Positions 24,169 through 33,782 of a stretch of 64,000 nucleotides of DNA are shown here, one piece after another. The notes beneath the pieces were generated by a model that saw nothing but the letters and a program-made list of their open reading frames with translations, was not told the origin of the DNA and made no database searches. Made by a program: the position numbers and the translations under genes. The DNA is taken from positions 186,001-250,000 of the forward strand of contig CAWJLE010000006.1 of assembly GCA_963843645.1 (NCBI GenBank). Direction: 5' to 3'. Every line of letters starts with the position of its first letter. The stretch's first letter is position 1. The DNA is from CAWJLE01 sp963843645. Its GTDB lineage: Bacteria > Chloroflexota > Anaerolineae > DAOTYC01.

Positions 24169-25614
24169 ATGGCCTTTTCGAGTTCGGATGCAACCGGTGC
24201 GGCGACACGCCAGGCTGACGTGTGCTTCATCACGGAGTGTGTCGACGGGGCTCGCTGTTGTGCGATCGTCGGCCTGAGCAACGTCGGCAAGTCGGATTTG
24301 ATGCGAGCCATGCCGACGGTGCGGGCCGCGCGCCCGGCCGTGTTCGTCTACATCGACTTCAACCTGATGCTGGATATCTCAGAGCAAGGATTCTACGAGC
24401 TGATTCTGCGCAGCGTTCTCGCCTCGCTGGAGGGTACGGGTGGAGCTATCCCGGCAGAAGCAGACTCTCTTTCGAGGCATTCACCCGAGTCGACGGCCCC
24501 GTTCCGAGGGCCCGAGCCGTTGCTGGACCGTGTGCGCCAGGCATATCAGGGCGTCGTCAGCCCTTCAAACCCGTTTGCCATAGCGCTGAGCTTCACGGCT
24601 GGAATTGATGCCATCCTGCGCGACCTGGACCGCTGCCTCGTGCTCCTGTGTGACGAGTTCGACGAGCCGTTTACCGGTCTGGACGAGCGCGTTTTCCTCA
24701 ACCTGCGCGCGCTGCGCGACCGTGCTCCTCAGAACATCATTTACGTCACGGCCACGGGGCAGCGTTTGAGCCAGATGCGCCGGGATCACGGGGCGTCCGA
24801 GTTCGCCGAGTTGTTTGCCCACACCACTCACTTCGTCCGCCCGCTGGAACGGGCTGAAGCGCTCGTCTTCGTCCAGCGTATCGTCGTGGAAGACGCCGCT
24901 CAGCACGGCAGGGGCGCCGTGCAACTGGAAAGCGATGACCTGGATTTTCTCTGGGCCCAGGCCGGCGGCCATCCGGGCCTGTTGGAAGTCGCCAGCCGCG
25001 TCCTGGTTGAAGCGCACCGCAGGGGCGTTCCGGAGCTGAAAGGGGAGCGACGGCTGTCCTACGTGCGTAACCTTCTCGACAACGATCTGACCGTCCGCAC
25101 GGAGTGCGCCAAGGTCTGGAACGACCTCAGCGAGGGCGAGCGTGCGGCTCTGATGCGCTTTCTGGAGCTGCCACCCGGAACCGAAGCCGGCGATGCGTGC
25201 AATCCCCTGCAAGAGCGGGGCATCATCACGCGCAGCCCGAACGGGTCGTGCATCGTTTTCGGCGAGCTGTTCCGCGACTTCGCGGACCGCCAGCGACGAA
25301 TGAAGCAGAGCGGCCCGCGCGGCCTGCGCGTCGACGTCGATTCTGGTGACGTCTGGGTCGATGGGCGGCTCCTGCCGGATCTGACTGCCCAGGAATATCG
25401 CTTGCTGCTTCTCCTGTACGGCAACCTCGACAAGATCTGCGACAAAAGCCGCATCGTCGAGGCCGTCTGGTCCGCCGAGTACATTGACGAGATCGACGAC
25501 GCCCGCATCGAGAAACTCGTCAGCCGCTTGCGCCAGAAAATCGAGCCCAACCCCGACGAGCCGCGATACCTCTCCACGGTTCGCGGTCGTGGATACAAGC
25601 TGTCCGGCGGCTGA
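24169..25614 (+). CDS. AAA+/STAND-like ATPase fused to an OmpR-type winged helix
   Basis: 481 residues. The P-loop is GLSNVGKS at residues 35-42; Walker B is LVLLCDEFDEP near 158-168, followed by a sensor-like VTATGQR. A helical winged region (about 215-375) links to a C-terminal OmpR/PhoB-type DNA-binding domain (about 385-481) with VWVDGRLLPDLTAQEYRLLLLL and ending STVRGRGYKL. It has no receiver domain, so activation is probably by ATP-dependent conformational change, as in STAND regulators. GGAGGG precedes the ATG. The target genes are not evident; it lies 190 bases after the envelope operon. Confidence 0.8.
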   Translation: MAFSSSDATGAATRQADVCFITECVDGARCCAIVGLSNVGKSDLMRAMPTVRAARPAVFVYIDFNLMLDISEQGFYELILRSVLASLEGTGGAIPAEADSLSRHSPESTAPFRGPEPLLDRVRQAYQGVVSPSNPFAIALSFTAGIDAILRDLDRCLVLLCDEFDEPFTGLDERVFLNLRALRDRAPQNIIYVTATGQRLSQMRRDHGASEFAELFAHTTHFVRPLERAEALVFVQRIVVEDAAQHGRGAVQLESDDLDFLWAQAGGHPGLLEVASRVLVEAHRRGVPELKGERRLSYVRNLLDNDLTVRTECAKVWNDLSEGERAALMRFLELPPGTEAGDACNPLQERGIITRSPNGSCIVFGELFRDFADRQRRMKQSGPRGLRVDVDSGDVWVDGRLLPDLTAQEYRLLLLLYGNLDKICDKSRIVEAVWSAEYIDEIDDARIEKLVSRLRQKIEPNPDEPRYLSTVRGRGYKLSGG

Positions 25615-25630
25615 GTTCGGCCGATGGAGA

Positions 25631-25661
25631 GACTTCCGAAGTTACCAAAACGTCGGAAGTC
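25631..25661. repeat. GACTTCCGA inverted repeat, left of nitrilase gene
   Basis: GACTTCCGA (25631-25639) pairs with TCGGAAGTC (25653-25661) around a 13-base loop. Related units recur at 26469-26543, so the nitrilase-family gene is bracketed by this repeat. Confidence 0.75.
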
Positions 25662-25677
25662 TGGAAGGGATCTGTCA

Positions 25678-26445
25678 TTGAAAGTTACGGTTTGCGAGCT
25701 TCACGATAATGCAGCTGGATTCGCCCGCGACTGGGAGCGTCTGACGGCGCACGTCAAGGCGCAAGCGACCGATCTGGTGCTCCTGCCGGAAATGCCGTTT
25801 TGCCCCTGGTTCGGCGGTGCCCGTCGGTTCGACTCGGCGGTCTGGCAGGCCGCGATCGACGCCCACGATGCCTCAGTGACGCAGCTCCAACAACTCGCGC
25901 CTGCCCGTGTTCTCTCCTCTCGGCCGGTGAATGACGGCGACCTCCGCGTCAACGAGGGCTTCGTTTGGGAGCCGAACCGCGGCTATCGAGCGGTCCATCG
26001 CAAGTATTACCTGCCGGACGAGCCGGGAAACTGGGAAGCCACCTGGTTCAATCGGGGAGACGGCCGCTTCGATCCGGTGGACTGCGACGGCCTGAAAATC
26101 GGTTTCTTAATTTGCACGGAGCTCTGGTTCTCGGAGTGGGCGCGGGCTTACGGCAAAGCGGGCGTTCACCTGACCGCCAGTCCTCGAGCGAGTGGTCCGG
26201 CCATCGAGAAGTGGCTCGTCGGGGGACAGGCCAGCGCCGTCGTTTCCGGCGCCTTCTCGTTGTCGTCGAATCACGTCAGCTCCGAGGGCCAACTCAGCAA
26301 TTTTGGAGGGCGCGGCTGGGTGGTAGGGCCGGACGGTGACGTGCTGGCCGTGACGTCACCGCAGCAACCCTTCGTGACTGTCGAAATCGACCTGTCCGAG
26401 GCTGAGCGCGCCAAGCACACGTATCCACGGGACGTGAAGGAATAG
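25678..26445 (+). CDS. Carbon-nitrogen hydrolase (nitrilase superfamily)
   Basis: 255 residues, cytosolic. The Glu-Lys-Cys triad is visible: Glu in LLPEMPF, Lys in VHRKYYLPDEP and Cys in FLICTELWF. Members hydrolyse amides or nitriles such as N-carbamoyl compounds; the substrate is not deducible. A longer reading frame begins at 25624 but runs through the repeat at 25631-25661. TTG 25678, with GGAAGGGA about eight bases upstream, gives the usual beta-strand start LKVTVCEL, so I choose it. Monocistronic in appearance. Confidence 0.8.
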   Translation: MKVTVCELHDNAAGFARDWERLTAHVKAQATDLVLLPEMPFCPWFGGARRFDSAVWQAAIDAHDASVTQLQQLAPARVLSSRPVNDGDLRVNEGFVWEPNRGYRAVHRKYYLPDEPGNWEATWFNRGDGRFDPVDCDGLKIGFLICTELWFSEWARAYGKAGVHLTASPRASGPAIEKWLVGGQASAVVSGAFSLSSNHVSSEGQLSNFGGRGWVVGPDGDVLAVTSPQQPFVTVEIDLSEAERAKHTYPRDVKE

Positions 26446-26468
26446 CACCGGGAGGCGCCGGATGCTCA

Positions 26469-26543
26469 GACTTCTGAAGTTTCTACAACTTCGGAAGTCC
26501 ACCGCAACTTCGGAAGGTGTCCAGATCGTCGGAAGTCCCTGAC
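26469..26543. repeat. ACTTCCGAAGT repeat cluster, right of nitrilase gene
   Basis: GACTTCTGAAGTT (26469-26481) and AACTTCGGAAGTC (26487-26499) form a hairpin with one mismatch and a five-base loop; two more partial units (CAACTTCGGAAG, CGTCGGAAGTC) follow to 26543. Confidence 0.7.
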
Positions 26544-26590
26544 GAGTGGAAAGGCCCTGGCCTCCTCGCACCGCCTTGTGACCCGATCGA

Positions 26591-27070
26591 CTATCGGTTG
26601 AGATTCCAAATCGTCGCGTTAAGCACTCCGGCAAAAGTGACCCAGGCAAGATAGGGCAGCATCAATAGCCCTGCTGTGATGTTCTGCCCATAGAAGGCGA
26701 CGGTCGTCGCGGCGATGAGCAGCCATAGGACGACAAGCACGGCGAGGCCCCCGCTGGGACTGCGCAGCCCAAAAAAGACCGCCGACCATCCGGCGTTAAC
26801 GATGAGTTGCGCCGCAAACAGCACGATCGCGGGCCTGACGTTCGGCGCGTTCCACCCCCGACGCCAGACCAGAAACAGGGCCACGCCCATCAGAACGTAG
26901 AGGAGAGTCCAAACCGGGCCGAACAGCCAGCTCGGCGGCGTCCACGAGGGTTTGTTCAAGGTACGGTACCACGTTGGAATGGAGCTTGTCGTCGCAATCG
27001 AACCCAGCCCGCCCGCGAGCAGAGGCCCGGCCAAAGAAGCGATCAATAGCGGGATCTCGTTGTACTTCAT
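26591..27070 (-). CDS. tspO: TspO/MBR family protein
   Basis: 159 residues, five transmembrane helices. Signature segments are TWYRTLNKPSWTPPSWLFGP near residues 33-52, WTLLYVLMGVA, and LPYLAWVTFAGVLNATIW near the end. TspO binds porphyrins and sterol-like ligands and is linked to tetrapyrrole and oxidative-stress handling. AAGGAG lies eight bases before ATG 27070, inside the end of the ligase-D polymerase gene (four-base overlap). It is thus translationally linked to the NHEJ genes, which is an uncommon partnership. Confidence 0.88.
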   Translation of the reverse strand: MKYNEIPLLIASLAGPLLAGGLGSIATTSSIPTWYRTLNKPSWTPPSWLFGPVWTLLYVLMGVALFLVWRRGWNAPNVRPAIVLFAAQLIVNAGWSAVFFGLRSPSGGLAVLVVLWLLIAATTVAFYGQNITAGLLMLPYLAWVTFAGVLNATIWNLNR

Positions 27071-28002
27071 CTTTCTTTCTCCTTGCCGTTTTGCACAGGA
27101 CCCGGCAGCCGTTGCTCCAACTCCTCCACAGCTTTGAACAGATCGCCCTTCTTCTTCACTCGCTCCACCACGGCATCCGCTTCGAACACGAGCCGATCGG
27201 GATCGTCCCGGCGAAGCGCGGTCTTCAACTCCTCCCACGTCACCGGCGTGGACACCGTTGGCCGCTCCCGCGCGCGCAACGAATAGGCGCAGACGGTGCT
27301 CTTAAAGTCGGTGTTCTGGCTCCAATCGACGAAGACCTTGCCCTGCCGGGCGTCCTTTCGCATATTTGAGGTGACGTCCTGTGGCTGCCGCTTTTCGAAC
27401 ACCGTGGCCAGAGCGTGCGCGAACTCTTTGGTCTGCGCGTAGGTCACCGGAGTGTTGAGGGGGACGAACAAGTGCAGCCCCTTGCCGCCCGAAGTCTTGG
27501 GGAAGCTCTCCAGTCCGAGATCGGACAGCGTTCCGCGGAACTCGAGGGCCATCCGGGCGCAATCCAGAATCGTCTTGCCAGGGCCGGGGTCGAAGTCGAA
27601 GGCGACTGCGGTCGGCCGGCTTACGTCATCTGCGCGAGCCAGCAGGGGGTGAAACTCCAACGTGGCCAGGTTCGCTACCCACAGGAGCGCCGGAAGATCG
27701 TTCACGACGCAGAAATTCACCGTTCGGTTCGTGGAGTCGCTCCAGAATGGAGCAGTCGGCACCCATTCCGGGCGGTGGGAGGGACATTGCTTCTCGAAGA
27801 ACGAGTCGCCCTCGACCCCGTTCGGGTACCGCTTGAGCGTCAAGGGTCGCCCTTGCAGGTGGGGCAGCATGGCGGGTGCGACGGCGCGATAATAATCGAG
27901 CACCTGAGCCTTTGTAAAGCCTGCTGCAGGATAGAGCACTTTGTCCAGGTTCGACAGCGCCAGCTCTTGCTCACCGACTCTGACGTACGTGTGTGCGCTC
28001 AT
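27067..28002 (-). CDS. LigD-type NHEJ polymerase domain protein (stand-alone)
   Basis: 311 residues corresponding to the polymerase (primase-polymerase) domain of bacterial DNA ligase D. Typical motifs are LSNLDKVLYP, LTLKRYPNGVEG, the metal-binding Asp pair in FDFDPGPG, and TSGGKGLHLFVPL. It fills gaps, preferentially with ribonucleotides, at double-strand breaks. No ligase or phosphoesterase domain is fused, so the ligase must be encoded elsewhere. It overlaps both ku upstream and tspO downstream by four bases. Confidence 0.88.
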   Translation of the reverse strand: MSAHTYVRVGEQELALSNLDKVLYPAAGFTKAQVLDYYRAVAPAMLPHLQGRPLTLKRYPNGVEGDSFFEKQCPSHRPEWVPTAPFWSDSTNRTVNFCVVNDLPALLWVANLATLEFHPLLARADDVSRPTAVAFDFDPGPGKTILDCARMALEFRGTLSDLGLESFPKTSGGKGLHLFVPLNTPVTYAQTKEFAHALATVFEKRQPQDVTSNMRKDARQGKVFVDWSQNTDFKSTVCAYSLRARERPTVSTPVTWEELKTALRRDDPDRLVFEADAVVERVKKKGDLFKAVEELEQRLPGPVQNGKEKER

Positions 28003-28820
28003 GCCGTCTTCCTCGCTTTGGCTTCTTTCTTGCGCTGCTTGGCTTCGGCCAGGCTCGCTTCCAGAGCGCTGACCAGATCGATAACCGCTGCCGGCTCTTC
28101 GGCTGCAGGCGACACCACCACTTCTTCGCCTTTTGCCTTCCGATCGAGCAACGTCAGCACACGGTCGCGGTAGTCGTCGCGGTATTTTTCCGGCTCGAAG
28201 TCCGCCGCCAGAGAGTCGACGAGCTGCTGGGCGATGGCCAGTTCGCGGTCGCTGAGTTCGATCGCGGCTGTCTCCATGTCGGCGTCCGCCTCGATCTCGC
28301 TCGCCGGCGTGATCTCATCTGCGAAGCGCATCGTCTCCAGCAACATCACGCCTTCAGCCGGGCGCAGCGCTACCAGGTACTCTTTATCGCGCATCACGAA
28401 GCGCGCGATAGCCACCTTCTGCGAGCGGGTCATTGCTTCCATCAGGAGCCGATACGCTTTGTCAGAGTGCTTATCCGGCGCCAGGTAGTAAGGGCGGTCA
28501 TAGTAAATGGGGTCGATTTCGGCGAGGTTCACGAAGTCGTTGATCTCGATCGTCCGGCTGGCCTTGGGCGCCAGCCCCTGCAGTTCTTCGGGCTGCACGG
28601 TGACGTAGCGGTCCGGTGCAAACTCGTAACCTTTGACCACCTCGTTTCGAGCGACTTCTTTTCCGTCCGCTGGGCAAACGAGCTTCTGCTGGACCCGCGT
28701 GCCGTCGGCGCCGTGGAGCATGTGAAAGTGCACGTCCTTGTCTTTGACTGCCGAGAATAGCTTCACTGGGATGTTCACTAACCCGAAACTAATCGAGCCG
28801 CTCCAAATCGATCTGGCCAC
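27999..28820 (-). CDS. ku: Ku-like DNA end-binding protein
   Basis: 273 residues; homodimeric ring protein that binds double-strand break ends and recruits LigD. It starts ARSIWSGSISFGLVNIPVKL, and has HFHMLHG, the beta-barrel segments and a Lys-rich C-terminal tail (KQRKKEAKARK), which in other Ku proteins aids DNA binding. I choose GTG 28820 (AAAGGA eight bases upstream). An in-frame ATG at 28892 lies inside the -10 hexamer of the promoter and cannot be transcribed from it. Confidence 0.88.
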   Translation of the reverse strand: MARSIWSGSISFGLVNIPVKLFSAVKDKDVHFHMLHGADGTRVQQKLVCPADGKEVARNEVVKGYEFAPDRYVTVQPEELQGLAPKASRTIEINDFVNLAEIDPIYYDRPYYLAPDKHSDKAYRLLMEAMTRSQKVAIARFVMRDKEYLVALRPAEGVMLLETMRFADEITPASEIEADADMETAAIELSDRELAIAQQLVDSLAADFEPEKYRDDYRDRVLTLLDRKAKGEEVVVSPAAEEPAAVIDLVSALEASLAEAKQRKKEAKARKTA

Positions 28821-28890
28821 GTTTGCGATCCTTTCTTCTGGGGCGATCTCCGAAGTGTCCATGCCTCCGGGAATCTCATGGTTCTTGAAC

Positions 28891-28920
28891 ATTATAATGG
28901 AGAGAAAATCTAGATGTCAA
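28891..28920 (-). promoter_or_regulatory. Consensus promoter of the ku-polymerase-tspO operon
   Basis: Minus strand TTGACA (28920-28915), an 18-base spacer and TATAAT (28896-28891). Both hexamers are perfect. Predicted start near 28884, which sets the ku start at GTG 28820. Confidence 0.75.
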
Positions 28921-28941
28921 GGGTGCGGGTCAGATTGAGCT

Positions 28942-28996
28942 TGTCAGCCTGCTGTCAGGCTCCCGTCATGCAGACGATGCCCGTTCATGGTATAAT
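28942..28996 (+). promoter_or_regulatory. pspA promoter with triple TGTCA-type repeat
   Basis: Three direct half-sites at 11-bp period: TGTCAG (28942-28947), TGTCAG (28953-28958) and CGTCAT (28964-28969). After 21 bases comes TGG-TATAAT (28991-28996). The promoter at 34447-34501 has the same repeats, period and distance. There is no good -35, which fits an activator-dependent extended -10 promoter. Confidence 0.65.
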
Positions 28997-29053
28997 GAGG
29001 CATCAACGTGAGGATCGAACGTCGGGCCGCATCAATTCGAGGAGGATGACACT

Positions 29054-29728
29054 ATGGCGAGTCTGCTGGATCGGGTAGGCACTTTGATTTCGGCGAACGT
29101 GAACTGGCTGGTAAGCTCGGCCCTGAAGGCGAACAGCATGGCAGTGGTGGATGAGTACATTCGCAAGGTGGAAGACAACCTGGAGGCCCTGGAAGACGCA
29201 GCGGCGACCGTGGGTGGTGAAGCCAAGACGCTGCGCCGCAAATATACTGAGTACCAGGCGCAAGTCGACCAGATGGGCAAGAACATCGACGTCATGCTCC
29301 AGGAAGGCAAAGAGGACCTGGCTGTCGCAGGCCAGAGCCGCCTCAATACGCTGCAGCGCCTGGCCGCTACCTACAAGGAGCAGGCAGAACACCAGGAGGC
29401 CGAGTTCCAGACGCTGATGGACTCCAAACTACGCCTGGAAGCCAAGCTGACCGACGTCAAGCAGGAACGTGTGGAGTTGCAGGCACGGCTCGACTTGGCC
29501 AAATCCAAGGAATTGACGCATAAGGTGGTCGAGGGTGTGGGCGGTGTGACCGTGGCCGACGCCGGCATCGACGATATCCGTGAGGAAATCGACCGCCGGT
29601 TGGACAAAGCCACTGCCCAGGGCGAGATCGATGCCTCCAAGCTGGAGAACCAGATGTCCGAGGTTCTCGAGGAGCGGACCATCCAGGGGCAGCTTGCCGA
29701 GCGCAAGAGGAAGCTTGGGTTGCAGTAG
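29054..29728 (+). CDS. PspA/IM30 (Vipp1) family envelope-stress protein
   Basis: 224 residues, almost wholly alpha-helical coiled coil (about residues 25-150). The N-terminus MASLLDRVGTLISANVNWLV is the amphipathic helix 0 that binds membrane, and the C-terminus has a second helical domain after a linker (VTVADAGIDD). The family forms ESCRT-III-like polymers on stressed membranes. GGAGG precedes the ATG and an intrinsic terminator follows directly, so it is monocistronic. No pspF, pspB or pspC is nearby. Its promoter motif is shared with the VWA operon at 34.7 kb. Confidence 0.85.
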   Translation: MASLLDRVGTLISANVNWLVSSALKANSMAVVDEYIRKVEDNLEALEDAAATVGGEAKTLRRKYTEYQAQVDQMGKNIDVMLQEGKEDLAVAGQSRLNTLQRLAATYKEQAEHQEAEFQTLMDSKLRLEAKLTDVKQERVELQARLDLAKSKELTHKVVEGVGGVTVADAGIDDIREEIDRRLDKATAQGEIDASKLENQMSEVLEERTIQGQLAERKRKLGLQ

Positions 29729-29745
29729 ATTCCGATGAAACACGA

Positions 29746-29786
29746 AAGGCGCCCCCGAATCGAAGGTGGGGCGCCTTCTCTTTTTT
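29746..29786 (+). terminator. Intrinsic terminator of pspA
   Basis: AAGGCGCCCC (29746-29755) and GGGGCGCCTT (29768-29777) form a perfect 10-bp stem, followed by CTCTTTTTT. The T-run also serves as the 3' side for the convergent kinase gene. Confidence 0.85.
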
Positions 29787-29789
29787 GGG

Positions 29790-32700
29790 TCAGTGCGGAC
29801 CTCGTTGAGTCGCCGGCTGTCGTTTCTCGTGGCTGGCCTGTGGACTGGGAAGGCGCTGGGGGCCTGGGCCGGGACTCGGCTCCTCCAAGACCTCTTTGAT
29901 CAGCTTCAGCAGGTCGGCGATGGCATAAGGTTTATTGATGAAACGATAGCCCCGCTCCTGGATCAGCGGCCACCGCGATCGCTCATCCGCGTAACCGCTG
30001 ACGAGCAGCACGCGGCAATCGGGCTTACGGCGCCGCAGATCGTCGAGCAATCGAATGCCGTCGAAATCGGGCAGGACGACGTCGCTGAAGATCAAGGCAA
30101 AGTCGCCCTTTTCTCGTTCGAAGAGCTCCAATGCCGCAGTTGCGTTGGAAGCCTCGTACACGACGTAACCGTTCTCGCTGAGCAGTCGCACCGCCAGTTG
30201 AAGCACCTCGCCTTGGTCCTCCACCACCAGAACTCGCTCCCCATATCCCTGCAAATCTGCCAGATTGGGCGCTTTCTCAACCTCGGCCTGAGCGTCGCCT
30301 GAAGTCACCGGCAGGTAGACTCTGAACGTGGAGCCCTGTCCAGGCTCACTGACAACGTCCACCCAGCCCTTGTGTTGAGCTACAATGCCATAGACGACCG
30401 AAAGCCCCAGGACCAGTGCCTTTTCCACTTGCCTTCGTGGTGAAGAAGGGCTCGAAGATGTGTTGCAGAGTCTCTCGGTTCATGCCTGTTCCCGTGTCGG
30501 TTACCGACATAACGACGAACCGGTCCCGCCGCGCGTCTGAAGACCCTCCGGGGTCCTCAGGATAGAGCGTGTTCTCGGTCTTGATCGTGAGCTTCCCGCC
30601 AGTGGGCATGGCATCGCGGGCGTTGACGGCCAGGTTCATGACGACCTGTTCCAGTTGCCCGGCATCTCCGCAAATGGCGCCCAGGTCCGGAGCCAGATCG
30701 GTCTCTATGGCGATATCCTCGCCGATCAGCCGGCTAAGCATCTTCAGCATGCCATCGACTGTGTGGTTGAGGGCCAGCGGGACGAACTCCATGGGCTGTT
30801 TCTGGCTGAAGAGCAGCAAGCGCCGGGTCAGGCTGGCGGCGCGACTGGCGGTCCGCTGGATTTCTTCCAGGTCTCGGCGTAGAGGATCAGCCGGGTCGAC
30901 CGCGGCCCTTGCCAGGCCAGCGTAGCCCTGAATTGCGGTCAAGAGGTTGTTGAAGTCGTGCGCTACGCCACCCGCCAGTGTACCGATCGCCTCCATCTTC
31001 TGTGAGTGAAAAAGCTGGTCCTGGACCCGCTTCTTGTCCGCCTCCGCTCTCTTCAAGTCCGTCACGTCACGCAGGGTCGTCAGCAACAGACTGCGATTGT
31101 CCCACTGAATTCGGTCCGAGTTAACCAATACCGTGATGGGGGGGGCGTTTATGCGCTTGAACGCGACCATCTGGTCGCGCACTCGACCGGTTTTCTGCAG
31201 AGTCCTTATAAACTCAGCGCGTTGAGCATCATCCTCGTACAATGAAGCCAGATCGATCCCGTCCAGATCTGCCGTCGTGTAGCCTCCGAGTGTCAGCGCA
31301 ATCGTATTCGCCTTCACCAAATGGCGGTCTGAGTCAGAGATGACGATGCCGATCGGCATTGCGTCGAACAGCTGGCGGTACTTCTGCTCACTCTCGCCCA
31401 GTGCGGCCACAGCCTGTTCGTGTTCTGCCCGGTGACGCAGCGTTGTGATCCCAAATGCGATGTCTCCGGCCATCTGTTCCAGGAGTCTGACCTCTTCGGG
31501 GTGGAAAGTGTCGCGCTGGGGAGCTGTAATGGCGATGGCTCCGAGAGTGACGCCCTCCGCAATCAGGGGCAAGGCGATGGCCGAGGCGAACCCTTGTCGC
31601 AGCATTTCGTCGCGCCACCGGCTGTCCCAGAAGCTGGCGGCGATGTCGTTGCAGACCAGGGTTTGGCCTGTACGAACCGCAGCACCCACAGGATGGTGCC
31701 CGCTCTGAGTGTTGGACCACGTCCACTGCTCGCCTTCCAGGTGCCCACAATCACAGCCGGCCACGGGCAGCAGAGTGCGCGCTTCATCGTGCTCCGCAAA
31801 ACCGATACTGGCAGAATACTCTCCGATATCCGCGATGTGCTTGCAGACAATCGACAGCAACGTGCCCTCATCTGCGGCGTGAATTACCGCCTGGTGACAG
31901 GCGCTGAGCAGCTGCAGCGCCCGATTCACTCGACGTAACTCGTCTTCGGTTCGGCGTTGCTCGGTCACGTCACGCATGGCGAAGACCTGCAGTTCGCGCC
32001 CGCCGAGCTGACGTGCCCAGGCCGCATAGTGACTCGTAATCCCCCGGCCATCCGCTGTCCGTATCTGGAGTGTGCCGGTGAGAGTCGCCCCGCCCCGCCG
32101 CGACTGTTGTTTCCACTCCAGTCGAGTCGGCTCCTGCTCTTCTGTCGGGCTCATCTCCCAGATCCTGCGCAGCCGCAGATCGGCCGCGCTGAAGCCTGTC
32201 ATCTTGAGGAAAGCCGGGTTTGCGTCAACAATGTAGCCTTCGTCGGGATCGACGACGACCATGGCGCTGAGATTCTTCTCGAACAACGTCTGGAAGCGGC
32301 TCTCCGAGGCGCCCGCTTTTGTGGATAGGTGCGCAATCTGCTCAAGGGGGGAGCGCAAAACCAAGGGCTTGCCCAGGCCGTAGGCCACACTCAGGGCCAA
32401 CATCGTGACCAGCCCCAGGCCGATGAGATTCTGCGTCATGCCCAACCCGGACTCTGTGACCGCGAATTTCGGCGGCATGCCGACGCTCACGAAAGTCGCG
32501 GCCGCGCCTCCGTCACTCAGGGGACCCAATGGCGCAACGGCAAACAGGCGCGGCTGGCCATCCGGTCCCGACCCTTCCAGAGCACCCTCCCTGGACTGAG
32601 CCAGGAAGGTTCTTATAGCCGGCGCCTCGGGCACGGGCTCGTTGACCTGTGCGGGAGCTGCGGGGTAACCGGCGAGGAGTCGTCCTTCGCGATCGACCAA

Positions 32701-33318
32701 GTCGATGGTTGCCCCGGCAGGGAGTTGGGCCCGATCTTCCAGTTTGGCCAGCCAGTCGAGGCTGACGAATGCAAAGAGCACGCCGTGGGTTTCCTGATCG
32801 GTATCGTCAACGATAGGGACTCCCAGGCCCAGGGAAGGCTTTCGAGTGACCGGCCCCGTAATGTAGGTGCTGAACACGAAAGTGCGCTGATCCAGGATGT
32901 TGTGGAATGCGTCCAGATTGGTGACGTTGATCGGTTCCGACGAGGGTAGTGCGCTGCATAGCAGGTCACCTGTCGTGCTGGCGACAGTGAAGTTGGCGTA
33001 TACAGCATCCTGCTTCATCAACGCGGCGAGCCGGGTGGCACATGCCTCGCGGGCAGCCGGGCGACCGATCGCCAGATCATCGCTATCGATTTGAGGCAGG
33101 TCGGCAGCCGCCGTCAGGAATTGACGCCCATTGTTGATGAGTTCCGTGAGTTCGCCGGATGCAAATCGCGCGGCACGAAGCGATTCTGCCTGGGCCGCGA
33201 GGGTGTCGAGGCGGCGGTCTTCCAGATCGGTATAGAGCAGCAGGCCCAACGCGGGGATGACGGCCAACAAAACCAGGCCGATGAGGCGAACGCGCAGGTC
33301 GGCAAGGAAACGAGCCAT
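29790..33318 (-). CDS. Hybrid sensor histidine kinase with C-terminal receiver, one frameshift
   Basis: About 1176 residues. Order: N-terminal transmembrane helix (about 5-25), extracytoplasmic dCache-like sensor (30-300), second helix (about 305-330), PAS (345-460), GAF (480-640), PAS (650-770), HisKA-like dimerisation with the phospho-His in GGVAHDFNNLLTAI, HATPase (NLAVNARDAMP, DTGTGM, GKGTGLGLS), then a receiver domain (VLVVEDQ, phospho-Asp in FSDVVLPDFDG, NKPY). One indel near 30415-30430, within the G2 box, shifts the frame. GGAGG six bases before ATG 33318 decides the start over the ATG at 33324. No cognate output regulator is adjacent. Confidence 0.85.
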
Positions 33319-33675
33319 GAGCATCCTCCGTCCCGGCCCCTTTCTTCGAGCGGAAAGAAGGAGTGCGAGGCGTTTTCTGTCACGTGCAATCGGATTAGTT
33401 GTTCCTATCCCTCAAGCCCAGCCAGCAGAGTATCGGTGAGGTCCGAAGACGAGGCATGGCCGTGCCGTTGCATCAGGGCTGGTTCTGAGTGGGGCCAGAA
33501 CGCCTCACGATTGGAACAGCGCTCGAGTAGGACTGTTGCTTGACTGCGTCGGGTCCGTGGGTTCCACACAAAACTTGGAGGCTTGGCATAGGGTGGCAAT
33601 GAGTGAGCCCCGTGGACCAGGCGAGACACGAAAACAACAGTGATCTCTGATGCGAAGCGTATATCCATCTACGAA

Positions 33676-33704
33676 ATATTACCCGATCTTGTGGTTAATG
33701 TCAA
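33676..33704 (-). promoter_or_regulatory. Minus-strand promoter upstream of the hybrid kinase
   Basis: TTGACA (33704-33699), a 17-base spacer, TAATAT (33681-33676). It would give a leader of about 350 bases to the kinase start. In the 33319-33782 spacer I see no gene I can support; a minus-strand reading frame at 33405-33668 is noted under rejected items. Confidence 0.5.
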
Positions 33705-33782
33705 GTAAGCGAACCTAGCGGGGCAGTCCCAATTTTCGGGAAAAGTAAAAATAATGTAAAATACACCAAATGCCGATCGAGA

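Noticed and set aside
33405..33668. Minus-strand reading frame of 87 residues beginning right at the start point of the promoter at 33676-33704
   Set aside because: No ribosome-binding site, no recognised domain, and it would have to be leaderless. It could be a remnant near the transposase relic. I cannot support it as a gene.
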